A stretch of DNA of 64,000 nt, taken from positions 622,501-686,500 of the forward strand of contig NZ_FJVE01000006.1 in assembly GCF_900078195.1 (NCBI RefSeq), written 5' to 3'. Numbering within the stretch: the stretch's first letter is position 1; each line of letters starts with the position of its first letter. A program made the translations under genes and the position numbers. Shown piece after piece: positions 7,806 to 17,829 of the stretch. The notes under the pieces are model-generated. The model was not told where the DNA came from, did no database searches, and was given only the letters and a program-made list of their open reading frames with translations. This DNA comes from Clostridium sp. Marseille-P299 (GTDB lineage Bacteria; Bacillota; Clostridia; Lachnospirales; Lachnospiraceae).

Positions 7806-10163
7806 ATGTTACAGCTAAAGAACATAAAAAAAACGTATCATGTTGGCGAAATTGATACGATTGCTTTAAATGATATTAGTGTATCATTTCGCAAAAAAGA
7901 ATTTGTAGCAATCTTAGGTACCAGTGGTTCAGGTAAAACAACTTGTCTTAATATCATTGGTGGCCTTGATCGATACGATTCTGGTGATTTAATTATTAAG
8001 GGGAAATCAACGAAAGAATTTAAGGATAAGGATTGGGATGCATATCGTAATAATTCTGTAGGTTTTGTCTTTCAAAGTTATAACTTGATTATGCACCTTA
8101 GTATTGTTGCCAACGTTGAACTTGGTATGACCTTAAGTGGTGTTTCTGGAGAAGAGAAACATAGACGTGCAATTGAAGTACTTGAAAAGGTAGGTTTAAA
8201 AGACCACTTACACAAAAAACCGAATCAACTTTCTGGTGGACAGATGCAAAGAGTTGCAATTGCACGTGCTCTTGCTAACGATCCTGAAATATTACTTTGT
8301 GATGAGCCAACTGGTGCTCTTGATACTACTACTAGCGTGCAAATCATGGATTTAATTAAAGAACTTGCAAAAGAGCGTCTTGTCATTATGGTTACACATA
8401 ATCCAGAGCTTGCGGAACAATATGCAGACCGTATTATTCGCTTCCAAGATGGTGTGATTCTCTCCGATACCAATCCATACAATGCAGATTCTAAAAAAGA
8501 TAATTTTGAACTTAAGAAAACTAGTATGAGCTTTCTAACTGCGTTAAAGTTATCTTTTAACAATATTAGAACCAAAAAAGGACGAACGTTTTTAACGGCT
8601 TTTGCTTCGAGTATTGGTATTATTGGTATTGCAGTTATCTTAAGTTTATCCACTGGTTTCCAATCTCAAATTGATAAATTTCAAGAAGATGCGATGGCAG
8701 AATTCCCAATTTTCATTTCACAGGTTGCTTCGGAAGTAGATGCTGAAAGTATTTCAAGTATGCAATCAGAAATGCAAGATCGTTTATGGGGTACCTCTGA
8801 GTATGTTGATTCCAATGAAGTTTATTTATATGATCCTTCTGAAACAACAATGATTCACCAAAATAAGCTAACCGATGAGTTTATTGATTACTTAAATAAT
8901 ATTGACCCAAGTATCTGTACTAGTATTGGTTATACTCGTATTGTATCAATGAACTTAATTCGTAATACTGAAAATGGAGTAATACCAGTTACTCTTCCAT
9001 CTATGGCGGATACTTCACAAAATAGCAGTAATATGACAAGTACTAGCGGTCTTGGCTTAAGTTCTTATCCAGAATCATTGGATGAAAACGAACCTTCTTA
9101 TCTTGAGAAGAACTATGAATTATTAGCGGGTGAATATCCCAAAAGCCCAACTGACCTTGTATTAGTAATTGATACAAAAAATCGCCTCGATGTAAACCTT
9201 ATGAAAAATCTTGGTTTTAATACAGACGATGTAGAATCCATTAAATTTGACGATATCGTTGGCACCGAATTTAAAATTGTTTCCAACAATGATTATTATA
9301 CACAAACAGAATACGGAAACTTCATACCAAGTTCCGATTATGAAGCTATGTATGAATCCAAAGATGGCATTGATGTTAAAATCGCTGGTATCGTTCGTGT
9401 AAAAGAAGGCACTACAATGTCTATGCTTGCTACAGGAATCGCTTATAGTGATTCTTTAACTGAAATGGTTGTTGATATGTCAAAGGATTCTGAGATTGTA
9501 AAAGCTCAAAAAGAACAAGATGTTAACGTAATGACCATGAAAGAAATGGATGAAGAAACAAAGAATAATCTTCTTTTATACCTAGGTAGCGAGTCCACTC
9601 CATATATGCTTATGCTTTATCCACAAAGCTTTGAAAGCAAAGAACAAGTTATCGACTATATTGAAGCTTATAATGCAACTATGGATAATAAAGAAGATAT
9701 TATTATTTATAATGACCTTGCAGGAACCATTTCTGGTATGACAGAAGGCATTATGGATGGTGTTACTATAGTATTAATAGCTTTTGCGGCAATTTCCTTA
9801 GTTGTTAGTATGATTATGATTTGCATCATAACTTATACTTCTGTACTTGAGCGTACAAAAGAAATTGGTATTTTAAAAGCACTTGGTGCTAGAAAGAAAG
9901 ATATTACCCGTGTATTTGATGCAGAAACCTTTATCCTTGGTATCTTTTCTGGTTTCCTTGGAATTTTACTTGCATGGCTTGCGACATTCCCAATTAATAA
10001 CGTTATTTACAATCTTACTGAATTAGAAGGGGTATCAAATCTACAACCATTACACGGATTAATTTTGATTGTGATTAGCACGATATTAACTGTGCTTGGT
10101 GGACATATACCAGCCAAGATTGCTTCTAAGAAGGATGCAGTTGAAGCTCTTCGTTCAGAGTAA
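7806..10163 (+). CDS. MacB-type ABC transporter, fused ATPase and FtsX-like permease
   Basis: The 785-residue protein joins an N-terminal ABC ATPase to a permease. The ATPase shows Walker A GTSGSGKT (38-45), signature LSGGQ near 142 and Walker B ILLCDEP near 163, the LolD/MacB subfamily. A first membrane helix follows at about 261-283, then an extracytoplasmic domain of about 350 residues. Three further helices at about 655-775 enclose the FtsX motif ERTKEIGILKALGARKKDI. MacB-like transporters work by mechanotransmission, moving peptides, lipoproteins or antibiotics, or signalling across the membrane. No membrane-fusion partner is present, as expected in a Gram-positive. The gene is monocistronic, with GGAG before the start. 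The substrate is unknown. Confidence 0.88.
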   Translation: MLQLKNIKKTYHVGEIDTIALNDISVSFRKKEFVAILGTSGSGKTTCLNIIGGLDRYDSGDLIIKGKSTKEFKDKDWDAYRNNSVGFVFQSYNLIMHLSIVANVELGMTLSGVSGEEKHRRAIEVLEKVGLKDHLHKKPNQLSGGQMQRVAIARALANDPEILLCDEPTGALDTTTSVQIMDLIKELAKERLVIMVTHNPELAEQYADRIIRFQDGVILSDTNPYNADSKKDNFELKKTSMSFLTALKLSFNNIRTKKGRTFLTAFASSIGIIGIAVILSLSTGFQSQIDKFQEDAMAEFPIFISQVASEVDAESISSMQSEMQDRLWGTSEYVDSNEVYLYDPSETTMIHQNKLTDEFIDYLNNIDPSICTSIGYTRIVSMNLIRNTENGVIPVTLPSMADTSQNSSNMTSTSGLGLSSYPESLDENEPSYLEKNYELLAGEYPKSPTDLVLVIDTKNRLDVNLMKNLGFNTDDVESIKFDDIVGTEFKIVSNNDYYTQTEYGNFIPSSDYEAMYESKDGIDVKIAGIVRVKEGTTMSMLATGIAYSDSLTEMVVDMSKDSEIVKAQKEQDVNVMTMKEMDEETKNNLLLYLGSESTPYMLMLYPQSFESKEQVIDYIEAYNATMDNKEDIIIYNDLAGTISGMTEGIMDGVTIVLIAFAAISLVVSMIMICIITYTSVLERTKEIGILKALGARKKDITRVFDAETFILGIFSGFLGILLAWLATFPINNVIYNLTELEGVSNLQPLHGLILIVISTILTVLGGHIPAKIASKKDAVEALRSE

Positions 10164-10311
10164 TTGTAAACGAGCCACTGGCTTAAAGTGTTTTGCTTAG
10201 AAAGCTTGATTAGCGTGAATTGCTTAGAATAATTTATAATTTATAAACAATTAGGCTCTGTGTAATTATTATTGAACTATAGTACCTTTAAAATAACTAC
10301 ATTTACAAATG

Positions 10312-10370
10312 ATAAGCTCCTCTTTATGGTGAACTGTTTAATAAAACTGAATCCATAAAGAGGAGCTTAT
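10312..10370. terminator. Bidirectional hairpin between convergent genes
   Basis: A perfect 18-bp stem pairs 10312-10329 with 10353-10370 (ATAAGCTCCTCTTTATGG and its complement) across a 23-base loop. It lies between the ABC gene and the oppositely transcribed lyase gene. The T-tracts on either side are modest. I see no gene in the rest of the 10164-10520 gap. Confidence 0.75.
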
Positions 10371-10520
10371 TATTTATTCTATATTTGAATCTTTTAAAAG
10401 TCACCATTAGAATTTAGATTTTAAAATGAGTATTTGCATATAAATACTTGCTCAATCGATACATTTCCCAAACCCATCACCGAAATAATTCAGAGTAAAT
10501 CTAAATAGTTTTCTACTTTC

Positions 10521-12548
10521 CTAATATTGCAACACAGTTCCACCGATGGTAGATTCCTTCTTGTTAAACACAATAACATTTCCAAAACCATAACAGTCAT
10601 CTACTAGCACTAAATCCGTTGGTGAATTAACTTCTTGGTGACAAACGACAATAATATAAGTAGTATCTCGAATGTCTATTTTAACTGCCTCTGCCATAAA
10701 TGATGGGTATTCTATATTTTTAAGAGCTGAACGAACCGGTAGTTTTTCAATAGTAATCGGTTCTAAGGCTTCTTTTTCCCCTCCATGAATCACAGTAATA
10801 AGAGAAGTAAAGCCCTTTCCTTTTATCGTATTCTTTACACAAGTATTTGTCTCTGCTAAATTATAGTGCCTTGATATTCTTGATAATCTTTTTTCTGATT
10901 TTACGCCATCTGAAAGAAAATATAAATCACTTCTAATATTTTCTCCTAAATATGTTACATGATTTCCCTGTAGGCTGACTTCTCCATTCTCATTAAAATG
11001 AAAATATTGCTGATAGGTATGTTCTCCCCCTGTGTAAAATTCATCAAAGATTATATAGATCTCTGGTTTAATATGAACTATTTTACGATTTACAAATACA
11101 CCATTATCTAAGTCCATATATCCAAGGTGTCCACCCGAAACATATTCGTATTGCATACCTGTTTCAAAGCGTTGCTTCACTGGTTGTGATAACTTAATGC
11201 ACTCCCATGAATCTTTACATATGGTAAATAATTTTTCATCCACGGTGCATGTATTATGTGCCATTGGATCTTTAAATTCAAATCGTTCTTCTCCAGATAC
11301 ATAAGTATACCTTCCTGCATCCATTAAAACATCTTCTCCACCAATGACTAAATCAATGTGAAGCTTATCTGAATGTCCGTGTCCTGCTCCTAAAGTACCA
11401 CAATGAAAGTGCAATAAATTAGAATCTTCACCCCAATTTGAACGCATATAGTAATTCCCGCTATCTTCTAATGCTACGGACGTAAAATGTGGCTCTTGTT
11501 TCTCTATTTTAATATAATCCCTTAGACCATTCATTCCAATATCCCAAATGGATTCAAAATCTAAGATATCATAACCAACATATTTAAGTACCGGATCTTT
11601 AAACACATACGCGGCTTTACTAATTATATCTCGAATATCCGTATCGTCACTATCTCCCATCATAAGCTGATGATGATTTGGCTTTTTCCAGGCAACATTG
11701 GCAATTGCCATTTTATAAACTTTATTTTGTATCGTCTTAGGAATATTAATATTATTTCTACTTGCTAAAATCATTACATCTAGATAACAATGAAGCACCT
11801 CATTGTGATACATTGGAGACTGCTCCCATTGCACCCCATCATTCATAATACCAACATTAGCAAGTATTTCTAGACGTTTTAATGCAATTTTGGCATATTC
11901 CTTAGTCTGTTCATTTTCGGGTAGTGTCATTGCTATGTCAAATAATCCATGATTTTCTAAAACGCCCCAATTACTAATATAGCGATAAGGATTATACACC
12001 TCTACAATATATTCTGCATGTTCAATCAATGAATGATAAATTAAATCTAATACATCTTCTGTTAAAAATTCACTGTCTTTAAAATATTGTAGCGCTTTAC
12101 TCCAATATTCCCCCCGCAAACCTACTTCAAGAATTCTCCACATGCTACGTTGCGTTTCCGGTGTTCTTTTACAATTTGTAATCCATGAGGTAATTAACTT
12201 AACAAAAGCTTTTGAATACTTCTCATCTTCCGTAATTTGATATGCTTGACCAAGACAGATAAAAAATCGATGTCGATTAAATTGCCATATAAATTCAGGG
12301 TCGTCCGCCGGCATGTAATCCCATATAATTTCCTCCTTAAATATAACCGGCTCATATGTCCTTTCCATGTCCCATTTTAAATCAAACAGAAAGTATTGGT
12401 TACAGACTTCATCTGCAACACGTAATATATGTGAAACATCTTCTGGCCAATTTAAAATACAGTATTTTGCAATTGCTTTTGGATCATCAAAAAAGAGCTG
12501 ATCTTTTGTTTTTGTAAAAAACATTTCCTTCTTCATTGTATCCTCCAT
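10521..12548 (-). CDS. Heparinase II/III-family polysaccharide lyase
   Basis: The 675-residue protein has an N-terminal (alpha/alpha) toroid (about 30-360) and a C-terminal beta-sandwich starting near GHGHSDKLHIDLVIGG, the heparinase II/III signature with the metal-binding histidines. DGVQWEQSPMYHNEV near residue 240 is the toroid catalytic region. Such lyases split uronic-acid glycosidic bonds by beta-elimination and leave an unsaturated terminal uronate. There is no signal peptide, so it should act on imported oligosaccharides. It lies 60 bp downstream of the GH88 gene on the same strand, a natural pair because GH88 removes that unsaturated residue. The exact substrate (glycosaminoglycan, alginate or another uronate polymer) cannot be read. 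Confidence 0.85.
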   Translation of the reverse strand: MEDTMKKEMFFTKTKDQLFFDDPKAIAKYCILNWPEDVSHILRVADEVCNQYFLFDLKWDMERTYEPVIFKEEIIWDYMPADDPEFIWQFNRHRFFICLGQAYQITEDEKYSKAFVKLITSWITNCKRTPETQRSMWRILEVGLRGEYWSKALQYFKDSEFLTEDVLDLIYHSLIEHAEYIVEVYNPYRYISNWGVLENHGLFDIAMTLPENEQTKEYAKIALKRLEILANVGIMNDGVQWEQSPMYHNEVLHCYLDVMILASRNNINIPKTIQNKVYKMAIANVAWKKPNHHQLMMGDSDDTDIRDIISKAAYVFKDPVLKYVGYDILDFESIWDIGMNGLRDYIKIEKQEPHFTSVALEDSGNYYMRSNWGEDSNLLHFHCGTLGAGHGHSDKLHIDLVIGGEDVLMDAGRYTYVSGEERFEFKDPMAHNTCTVDEKLFTICKDSWECIKLSQPVKQRFETGMQYEYVSGGHLGYMDLDNGVFVNRKIVHIKPEIYIIFDEFYTGGEHTYQQYFHFNENGEVSLQGNHVTYLGENIRSDLYFLSDGVKSEKRLSRISRHYNLAETNTCVKNTIKGKGFTSLITVIHGGEKEALEPITIEKLPVRSALKNIEYPSFMAEAVKIDIRDTTYIIVVCHQEVNSPTDLVLVDDCYGFGNVIVFNKKESTIGGTVLQY

Positions 12549-12608
12549 GCTAGTATTCGGTATACAGTAGTTCTTTTCATAACATCTATTATTTTAGAAT
12601 ACTTCTTT

Positions 12609-13775
12609 TTACCAATACATGTCCCAGTCTTTATTTAGTCTAGTTAATGCCTCCATGTAAAAGTAATCCCCCCAAGAATTACATTCATCTACACCACAAG
12701 GAGTACATGTATTATATGGCGATTTCTTGCTATATGTACTATGAAATACTAGGCCATTGGACGTCTTTTCATCCTTAACAGCATAATTATCATACAATGA
12801 TTTCATCATTCTCTTTGCAAGATCCGTATAATATTTTGCATCGCCCTCTTCTAAATATTTGCTCATTTCTAAAAGTCCACAAACTGCAATAGAAGCAGAG
12901 GAGGAATCTCTTGGCTCACTAGAACCATCCGTAAATTCTAAATCCCAAAATGGTACCATATCTTTTGGTAAATGTGATAAATAGTAATTGGTAACACCTT
13001 TAAATAGCTTTATATAATCCTCATTTTTCGTATACTTATATGCAATTGCTAACCCATAGATTCCCCATGCCTGACCTCTTGCCCATGCGGATCCATCGCG
13101 ATATCCTTGACAGGTCGCACCATGCGTTGGCTTCCCAGTATTTATATCAAAGAAAAAGGTATGCCAGGTAGAAAAGTCTTCACGTATTACATTCGATACC
13201 GCTGTATGAATATGTTTTTTCGCAGCCATGCTATATTTATTATCCTTAGTCTCTACAGAGGCCCAAAAAAGAAGTGGAACATTTAATAAGCAATCTATGA
13301 TAAGTCGATAATTCTCTGCTGTATCCAAAGGCCCCCAAGCTTGAATAAACTCACCCACCGCACGATATCTTGATAAAAGTTGGTCTGCTGCCTTAATTGC
13401 TGCTTCTTTACCTATTGCACTTTTAGTTAGCTTATAGCCAGCGACACAAGAAGGAGTATATAAAAATCCCATATCATGATGATCTACATCAATTTTTTCA
13501 TTGATTCGTTTTAAAAAACTTTCCATCTGAATTTGCCCTGCGTAAAGTAACTCTTCTCTCTGACAATATTCATAAGCAAGCCATATCTCTCCCGTCCAAA
13601 AACCTGTTGTCCATGTATTATTTGGGATCGCCTCATAAAATCCATTTACACTGTATTTATTCTGAAATTTCTCTGTAAACTCAGGTAAATTTGATAATAT
13701 TTGATTGCAACAAAAGGAAAGTGCTTCTTTAATTTCTTCACTTGTTATACCACTTTTTATACAAAAATCCTTCAT
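12609..13775 (-). CDS. GH88 unsaturated glucuronyl hydrolase
   Basis: The 388-residue protein matches family 88. NNTWTTGFWTGEIWLAYEY lies near residue 52, DHHDMGFLYTPS near 97 contains one of the two catalytic aspartates, and GYRDGSAWARGQAWGIYGL near 223 lines the substrate pocket. The enzyme hydrates the C4-C5 double bond of the unsaturated uronate left by a polysaccharide lyase, freeing the end sugar. The length is typical and there is no signal peptide, so it works in the cytoplasm. A GAGG site precedes the ATG. It likely heads the operon with the lyase at 10521. GH105 is the nearest alternative, but the overall pattern favours GH88. Confidence 0.88.
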   Translation of the reverse strand: MKDFCIKSGITSEEIKEALSFCCNQILSNLPEFTEKFQNKYSVNGFYEAIPNNTWTTGFWTGEIWLAYEYCQREELLYAGQIQMESFLKRINEKIDVDHHDMGFLYTPSCVAGYKLTKSAIGKEAAIKAADQLLSRYRAVGEFIQAWGPLDTAENYRLIIDCLLNVPLLFWASVETKDNKYSMAAKKHIHTAVSNVIREDFSTWHTFFFDINTGKPTHGATCQGYRDGSAWARGQAWGIYGLAIAYKYTKNEDYIKLFKGVTNYYLSHLPKDMVPFWDLEFTDGSSEPRDSSSASIAVCGLLEMSKYLEEGDAKYYTDLAKRMMKSLYDNYAVKDEKTSNGLVFHSTYSKKSPYNTCTPCGVDECNSWGDYFYMEALTRLNKDWDMYW

Positions 13776-13799
13776 AATCGTACCTCACTTGTCAATCAA

Positions 13800-13975
13800 T
13801 CCGTTTTCCATATCATTTTTTGTTTTTCATTTCATTTTTCTCTTCTTATCTCATTCATTACTTCCCATATCATTTCTTACTTAAACATTATTTCTTATTT
13901 ATACATTTTTCTTACTGACCTATCATACTTACCCATTACTCCTACTTCTCATATCATCTCTTACGTTACATAATG
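13800..13975 (+). repeat. Pyrimidine-rich degenerate repeat upstream of GH88
   Basis: About 175 bases of almost pure T/C/A contain repeats of CATATCATTTCTTAC-like words, for example CCCATATCATTTCTTAC and CTCATATCATCTCTTAC. On the transcribed minus strand this is a purine-rich tract just before the GH88 gene. I see no protein gene here. Confidence 0.6.
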
Positions 13976-14067
13976 TCTATATAAAATTAATGATTATATT
14001 CTAGCATGTGCTATCTTTATAAGAAATGTAGTATCCTTTCAAATGCATAGTCATTATTATACCTATA

Positions 14068-14096
14068 TTGACATAATTCTTAATATGCGATACGTT
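14068..14096 (+). promoter_or_regulatory. Candidate promoter of the second lyase gene
   Basis: A consensus TTGACA (14068-14073) is followed after 17 bases by TACGTT (14091-14096), a weak -10 box. The start point would lie about 65 bp before the gene. A strong -35 with a poor -10 could mean dependence on an activator. Confidence 0.5.
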
Positions 14097-14165
14097 TAAT
14101 AAAACAAATATTGTATATATTATCCATAAAATTCTCATGCAACAAATGTCACTAAGGAGGTACCA

Positions 14166-15977
14166 ATGTTTACTGATTTAGCAAAAAACTATACAGAGTC
14201 ATTCTGTGCTTTTCACCCTTATCCAAATATAACGAATCGTGAGGAATATGAGTCCTTGCCAACGCATATGAAGGATGATTTGATTCAACTTGGTGAGAGT
14301 TATCTTCATTATCAATATCCAAGTATGACGGCAACATCATTTATGGAGTTTTGTAGAACTGGCAATCGGGTTAACCATGAAGCACTCTATATGGAGAAAC
14401 GCCGTGTTTTAAACGCTTTAGTACTTGCAGAATGTGTTGAAAATAAAGGACGATTTTTAGATGATATTATGAATGGAATTTTCACGATATGCGAAGAAAG
14501 CGCATGGCAGCTACCAGCGCATAATAGTTATATAAGAAATACTCCGAATCTACCTTTACCAGATCATGATAATCCTGTTCTTGATTTATTTGCATGTGAA
14601 ACTGGTGCGCAACTTGCAATGGTATATTATTTATTAAAGGATTCCCTTGATAAAATTAGCCCTATAATTTGCAATCGCATTGAATCCGAATTACATAAAA
14701 GAATTTTCACCCCTTACTTAACAAAACATTTTTGGTGGATGGGTCAAGGAGATGAAATCATGTGCAATTGGACAATTTGGTGTACGCAAAATGTCCTAAT
14801 CGCCGCTTTTTCTACTATGTTGTTACCACAAGAAAGCTTACGAGAATTATTTATAAAAGCTTCCCAAAGTGTTGATTTTTTTCTGAAAGATTATGGAATG
14901 GATGGTTGTTGCGATGAAGGAGCACAATATTTTCGCCATGCTGGATTATGTTTATTTAATACATTAGAAGTTTTAAATAAAGTAACGAAAGATCATTTTA
15001 AGCAATGTTATCAAGATACAAAAATACGAAATATCGCTCATTATATTTTAAATGTACATATTTATGATAAGTACTATGTTAATTTTGCAGATTGCTCTCC
15101 TGTTGCAGGAAGGGCAGGGGTTCGTGAATTTCTCTTTGGAAAGCGACTTAATAGTACTGACTTAATGCTATTTGCAGCTGAAGATCACCGTAAAAATAAT
15201 GATATTTTATTAAAAGAAGAGTTAAATTTATTTTACCGCCTACAGGCTACATTTACCCAAGAAGAGATAGAGAATTTTAACTGTGATAGAAGTTTACAAC
15301 ATCCAGATGTTTATTATAAGAGTGTCGGTCTTTTCATTGCACGGGATAGCTCTTTCTCTCTTGCGGTAAAAGCTGGGCATAACGCAGATAGTCATAACCA
15401 TAATGATACTGGAAGTTTTATTGTCTATAAAAATGGAAAACCTATGATTATTGATGTAGGTGTAGAAAGTTATACGAAAAAAACCTTCTCCCAAAAGCGT
15501 TATGAAATATGGACAATGCAATCAGCTTATCATAATCTGCCAACCTTTGGTGAGGTGATGCAAAAGGATGGTAAAGATTATAAAGCCACAAATGTTGAAA
15601 CATTCTTAGGTCCAGAAAAATGTAACATTTCCATGAATATTGAAGACTGTTATCCAAAAGAAGCTAATATTTCAACATACCGACGTAATTTTATATTAGA
15701 AAAAGAGGATAAAATAACAATTGAAGATACTTATGGTATAATTCCAAAAGGTAGCTATCTTAGCCTAATGACGTACGAGGAACCTGTAATTCGTGAAAAT
15801 ACTATTATCGTTGGTACTCTTGGTAGCATAGCTGTTACTGGAAGTACACATTTTACAATTGAAAGAATTCCGATTACTGACCAGCGCCTTAAAACCGCTT
15901 GGGAGCATGATATTTATCGTATCAAGGTTTATTTAGAAGCTGCTTCAATAAAATTAGAACTACAAGCAAATACATAA
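14166..15977 (+). CDS. Heparinase II/III-family protein, second type
   Basis: The 603-residue protein has the same toroid plus beta-sandwich plan as the lyase at 10521 but differs widely in sequence. The beta-sandwich signature reads NADSHNHNDTGSFIVYKNG near residue 410, and DEGAQYFRHAG near 255 corresponds to the toroid active site. A start with AAGGAGG seven bases upstream is convincing, and no signal peptide is present. It is divergent from the GH88-lyase operon and ends in a shared bidirectional terminator. It probably acts on a different linkage or oligosaccharide of the same uronate glycan, but the specificity is unknown. Confidence 0.8.
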   Translation: MFTDLAKNYTESFCAFHPYPNITNREEYESLPTHMKDDLIQLGESYLHYQYPSMTATSFMEFCRTGNRVNHEALYMEKRRVLNALVLAECVENKGRFLDDIMNGIFTICEESAWQLPAHNSYIRNTPNLPLPDHDNPVLDLFACETGAQLAMVYYLLKDSLDKISPIICNRIESELHKRIFTPYLTKHFWWMGQGDEIMCNWTIWCTQNVLIAAFSTMLLPQESLRELFIKASQSVDFFLKDYGMDGCCDEGAQYFRHAGLCLFNTLEVLNKVTKDHFKQCYQDTKIRNIAHYILNVHIYDKYYVNFADCSPVAGRAGVREFLFGKRLNSTDLMLFAAEDHRKNNDILLKEELNLFYRLQATFTQEEIENFNCDRSLQHPDVYYKSVGLFIARDSSFSLAVKAGHNADSHNHNDTGSFIVYKNGKPMIIDVGVESYTKKTFSQKRYEIWTMQSAYHNLPTFGEVMQKDGKDYKATNVETFLGPEKCNISMNIEDCYPKEANISTYRRNFILEKEDKITIEDTYGIIPKGSYLSLMTYEEPVIRENTIIVGTLGSIAVTGSTHFTIERIPITDQRLKTAWEHDIYRIKVYLEAASIKLELQANT

Positions 15978-15981
15978 AAAG

Positions 15982-16019
15982 TGGTGGAAGCAAAATTCGT
16001 TGCTATTTTGCTTCCACCA
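15982..16019. terminator. Bidirectional terminator
   Basis: A perfect 15-bp stem, TGGTGGAAGCAAAAT (15982-15996) with its complement at 16005-16019, has an 8-base loop. The T-rich flanks read TTAATTTTATG on the plus strand and CTTTTTATG on the minus strand. It serves the convergent lyase (+) and C39-like peptidase (-) genes. Confidence 0.92.
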
Positions 16020-16071
16020 TTAATTTTATGTTTTTATTTTATATTTCATTTTAGACTTTTAATTTTATTGA

Positions 16072-16689
16072 TTAAATCATATATTCAATACTATCTACAG
16101 ATTGTTTTTTCACAGCATTATACATTAGCACGCATTCTCTCTCTAAAACAGTACTAAGGGCATAATCCCCTTTTCCTTCACTATTTAAAACATCATAGGT
16201 AATTCTACGATTCATACGTTTTGGGGCATCTTGAATCATCTTAATATCTTTTGTGGCAAACGGATTTTTTCGATAATATGGATCAAATAAATATACATAT
16301 TTATCATCCATTCCTGTTAATAACACGTAATGCCAGCAACCTAGCATTACCTTTGCAATCACAACTCCACCTAATTGCAAGCATTCTGCTAATTTAGAGT
16401 TTTGGCTCATTCGTACGCTTTCTCCACTTAGAAATTCACACGAAATCGGCCAGTTTTTCACTTCACCATAGTGAGTTAACCAGTTTGCTAAAAATCTCAT
16501 AGCCATGCCTGTGGTGCCGCTTTTGCCTGGTTCTCCTTTACTGTTATACCCATCCAAGCAATAAAGCATAACAAATTTTATAACATCTGGTGGAATTTCC
16601 TCTCTTACAAATAAAAAATTAATCGCATTTAGCATTGTGGTCGGCCCACAATCATACTCCGTTAGCTGATAACTCAAAGGATTTTTCAT
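16072..16689 (-). CDS. C39-like cysteine peptidase domain protein
   Basis: The 205-residue protein begins YQLTEYDCGPTTMLNAINFL, the papain-like C39 motif with likely nucleophile Cys14. A histidine follows in CWHYVLLTGMDD near 120 and an aspartate in LFDPYYRKNPF near 137, completing a triad. C39 domains normally cleave leader peptides in bacteriocin exporters; this one is free-standing and lacks ABC or membrane parts. It lies 21 bp downstream of the M20 peptidase gene on the same strand, so the two are probably cotranscribed. The true substrate is unknown. Confidence 0.75.
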   Translation of the reverse strand: MKNPLSYQLTEYDCGPTTMLNAINFLFVREEIPPDVIKFVMLYCLDGYNSKGEPGKSGTTGMAMRFLANWLTHYGEVKNWPISCEFLSGESVRMSQNSKLAECLQLGGVVIAKVMLGCWHYVLLTGMDDKYVYLFDPYYRKNPFATKDIKMIQDAPKRMNRRITYDVLNSEGKGDYALSTVLERECVLMYNAVKKQSVDSIEYMI

Positions 16690-16710
16690 ACAAAGCCCCC
16701 ATCTGCACGT

Positions 16711-17829
16711 TTATTTTAGATCTTCGTTTGTCATAAGTTCAAATACGATATTGCTGCACTTCATCAATTCCGATACTAATGTATATTCTTCCGTGGAGTG
16801 AACCTTATTCATGCCGCAAGCAATTACGATACCGTTAATTCCATGCCTTACGAAATTATTATTATCACTTCCACCAAATGTCTTCACATATTTTGTACGT
16901 ATTCCAAGTCTATTACATGCAGCCTCATAATTTTTTACAACAGGATGCATCATGTCTATGTTATAAGCAATACAACCAAACGAAGATGTAAATTGGCAGC
17001 TAGCTTTATGCTGCCCCGTAACAGTTTGAAATATTTCATTAATACGATCTACTTCTCTTAATGCTTTGTTATGGTCAAAGCTCCTTACTTCACCTATTAT
17101 TGTGCAAGTCTCAGGAACAATATTGGTTGCTAAACCACCTTCAATTTTTCCTATGTTTACAGTTGTTTTTGAATCAACCTTACCTTGTTGAACCTTAACT
17201 ATAGCCTCCGCTGCAATGGCAATTGCATGGATACCATTCTCTGGCGCAAATCCTGCATGGGCGGATTTTCCTTGCACCTCGGCAGTAAATGAAATTAATG
17301 TAGGTGCAGTAATCGCAGCCTCGCCAACGGCACCACTAAGATCTAATACATATGCCCTCTTTGAGCGTATCATTGTGTAATCAAATACCTCGCTACCTCG
17401 AATATATACTTCTTCAGCAATTGTAAATAAAACTTCTATGCTTCGGTGAGGAAGTCCTGTTTCTTTGATTGTACGAACCGCTTCTAAAATAGCAACAATA
17501 CCTGAAATATCATCCGCCCCTAATACTGTATTTCCAGCACTAGTGATTCGTCCATTTGGATGCACCATTGCCTTTTTGTTTTTTGATGGTTCTACTGTAT
17601 CCATATGCGCAGAAAATAATAAAGGTTCCCCTTTTAAATCCCCTTTTAAAAAACCATATATATTTCCGCAACTTCCTTTATAATGTAATCCCACGTTGTC
17701 TTCATAAACTGTAAATCCTAGCTCGATTAAATAATCTTTTAATTGATCTGCCATTTTTCTTTCATCAAAAGATGGTGAATCAATCTCAACTAACTTACAA
17801 AATTCCTTTACTAAACGTTCTTCATTCAT
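16711..17829 (-). CDS. M20-family metallopeptidase, peptidase T-like
   Basis: The 372-residue protein carries the metal ligands of the M20 clan: SAHMDT (His75, Asp77), GADDISG (the bridging Asp106 or 107), AEE (catalytic Glu139, ligand Glu140), LDLSG near 165 and a late histidine in NKVHSTEEY. The dimerisation domain starts near SFTAEVQGKSAHAGFAP. The length and this motif match the PepT-like group (YqjE/PepT2 type) that removes N-terminal residues from short peptides. It is cytoplasmic and heads a pair with the C39-like gene. The 210-bp gap upstream has no clear consensus promoter. Confidence 0.85.
   Translation of the reverse strand: MNEERLVKEFCKLVEIDSPSFDERKMADQLKDYLIELGFTVYEDNVGLHYKGSCGNIYGFLKGDLKGEPLLFSAHMDTVEPSKNKKAMVHPNGRITSAGNTVLGADDISGIVAILEAVRTIKETGLPHRSIEVLFTIAEEVYIRGSEVFDYTMIRSKRAYVLDLSGAVGEAAITAPTLISFTAEVQGKSAHAGFAPENGIHAIAIAAEAIVKVQQGKVDSKTTVNIGKIEGGLATNIVPETCTIIGEVRSFDHNKALREVDRINEIFQTVTGQHKASCQFTSSFGCIAYNIDMMHPVVKNYEAACNRLGIRTKYVKTFGGSDNNNFVRHGINGIVIACGMNKVHSTEEYTLVSELMKCSNIVFELMTNEDLK

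Noticed and set aside
15294-15657. Minus-strand frames of about 70 codons inside the second lyase gene
   Set aside because: They are antisense shadows with no ribosome site and no recognisable domain.
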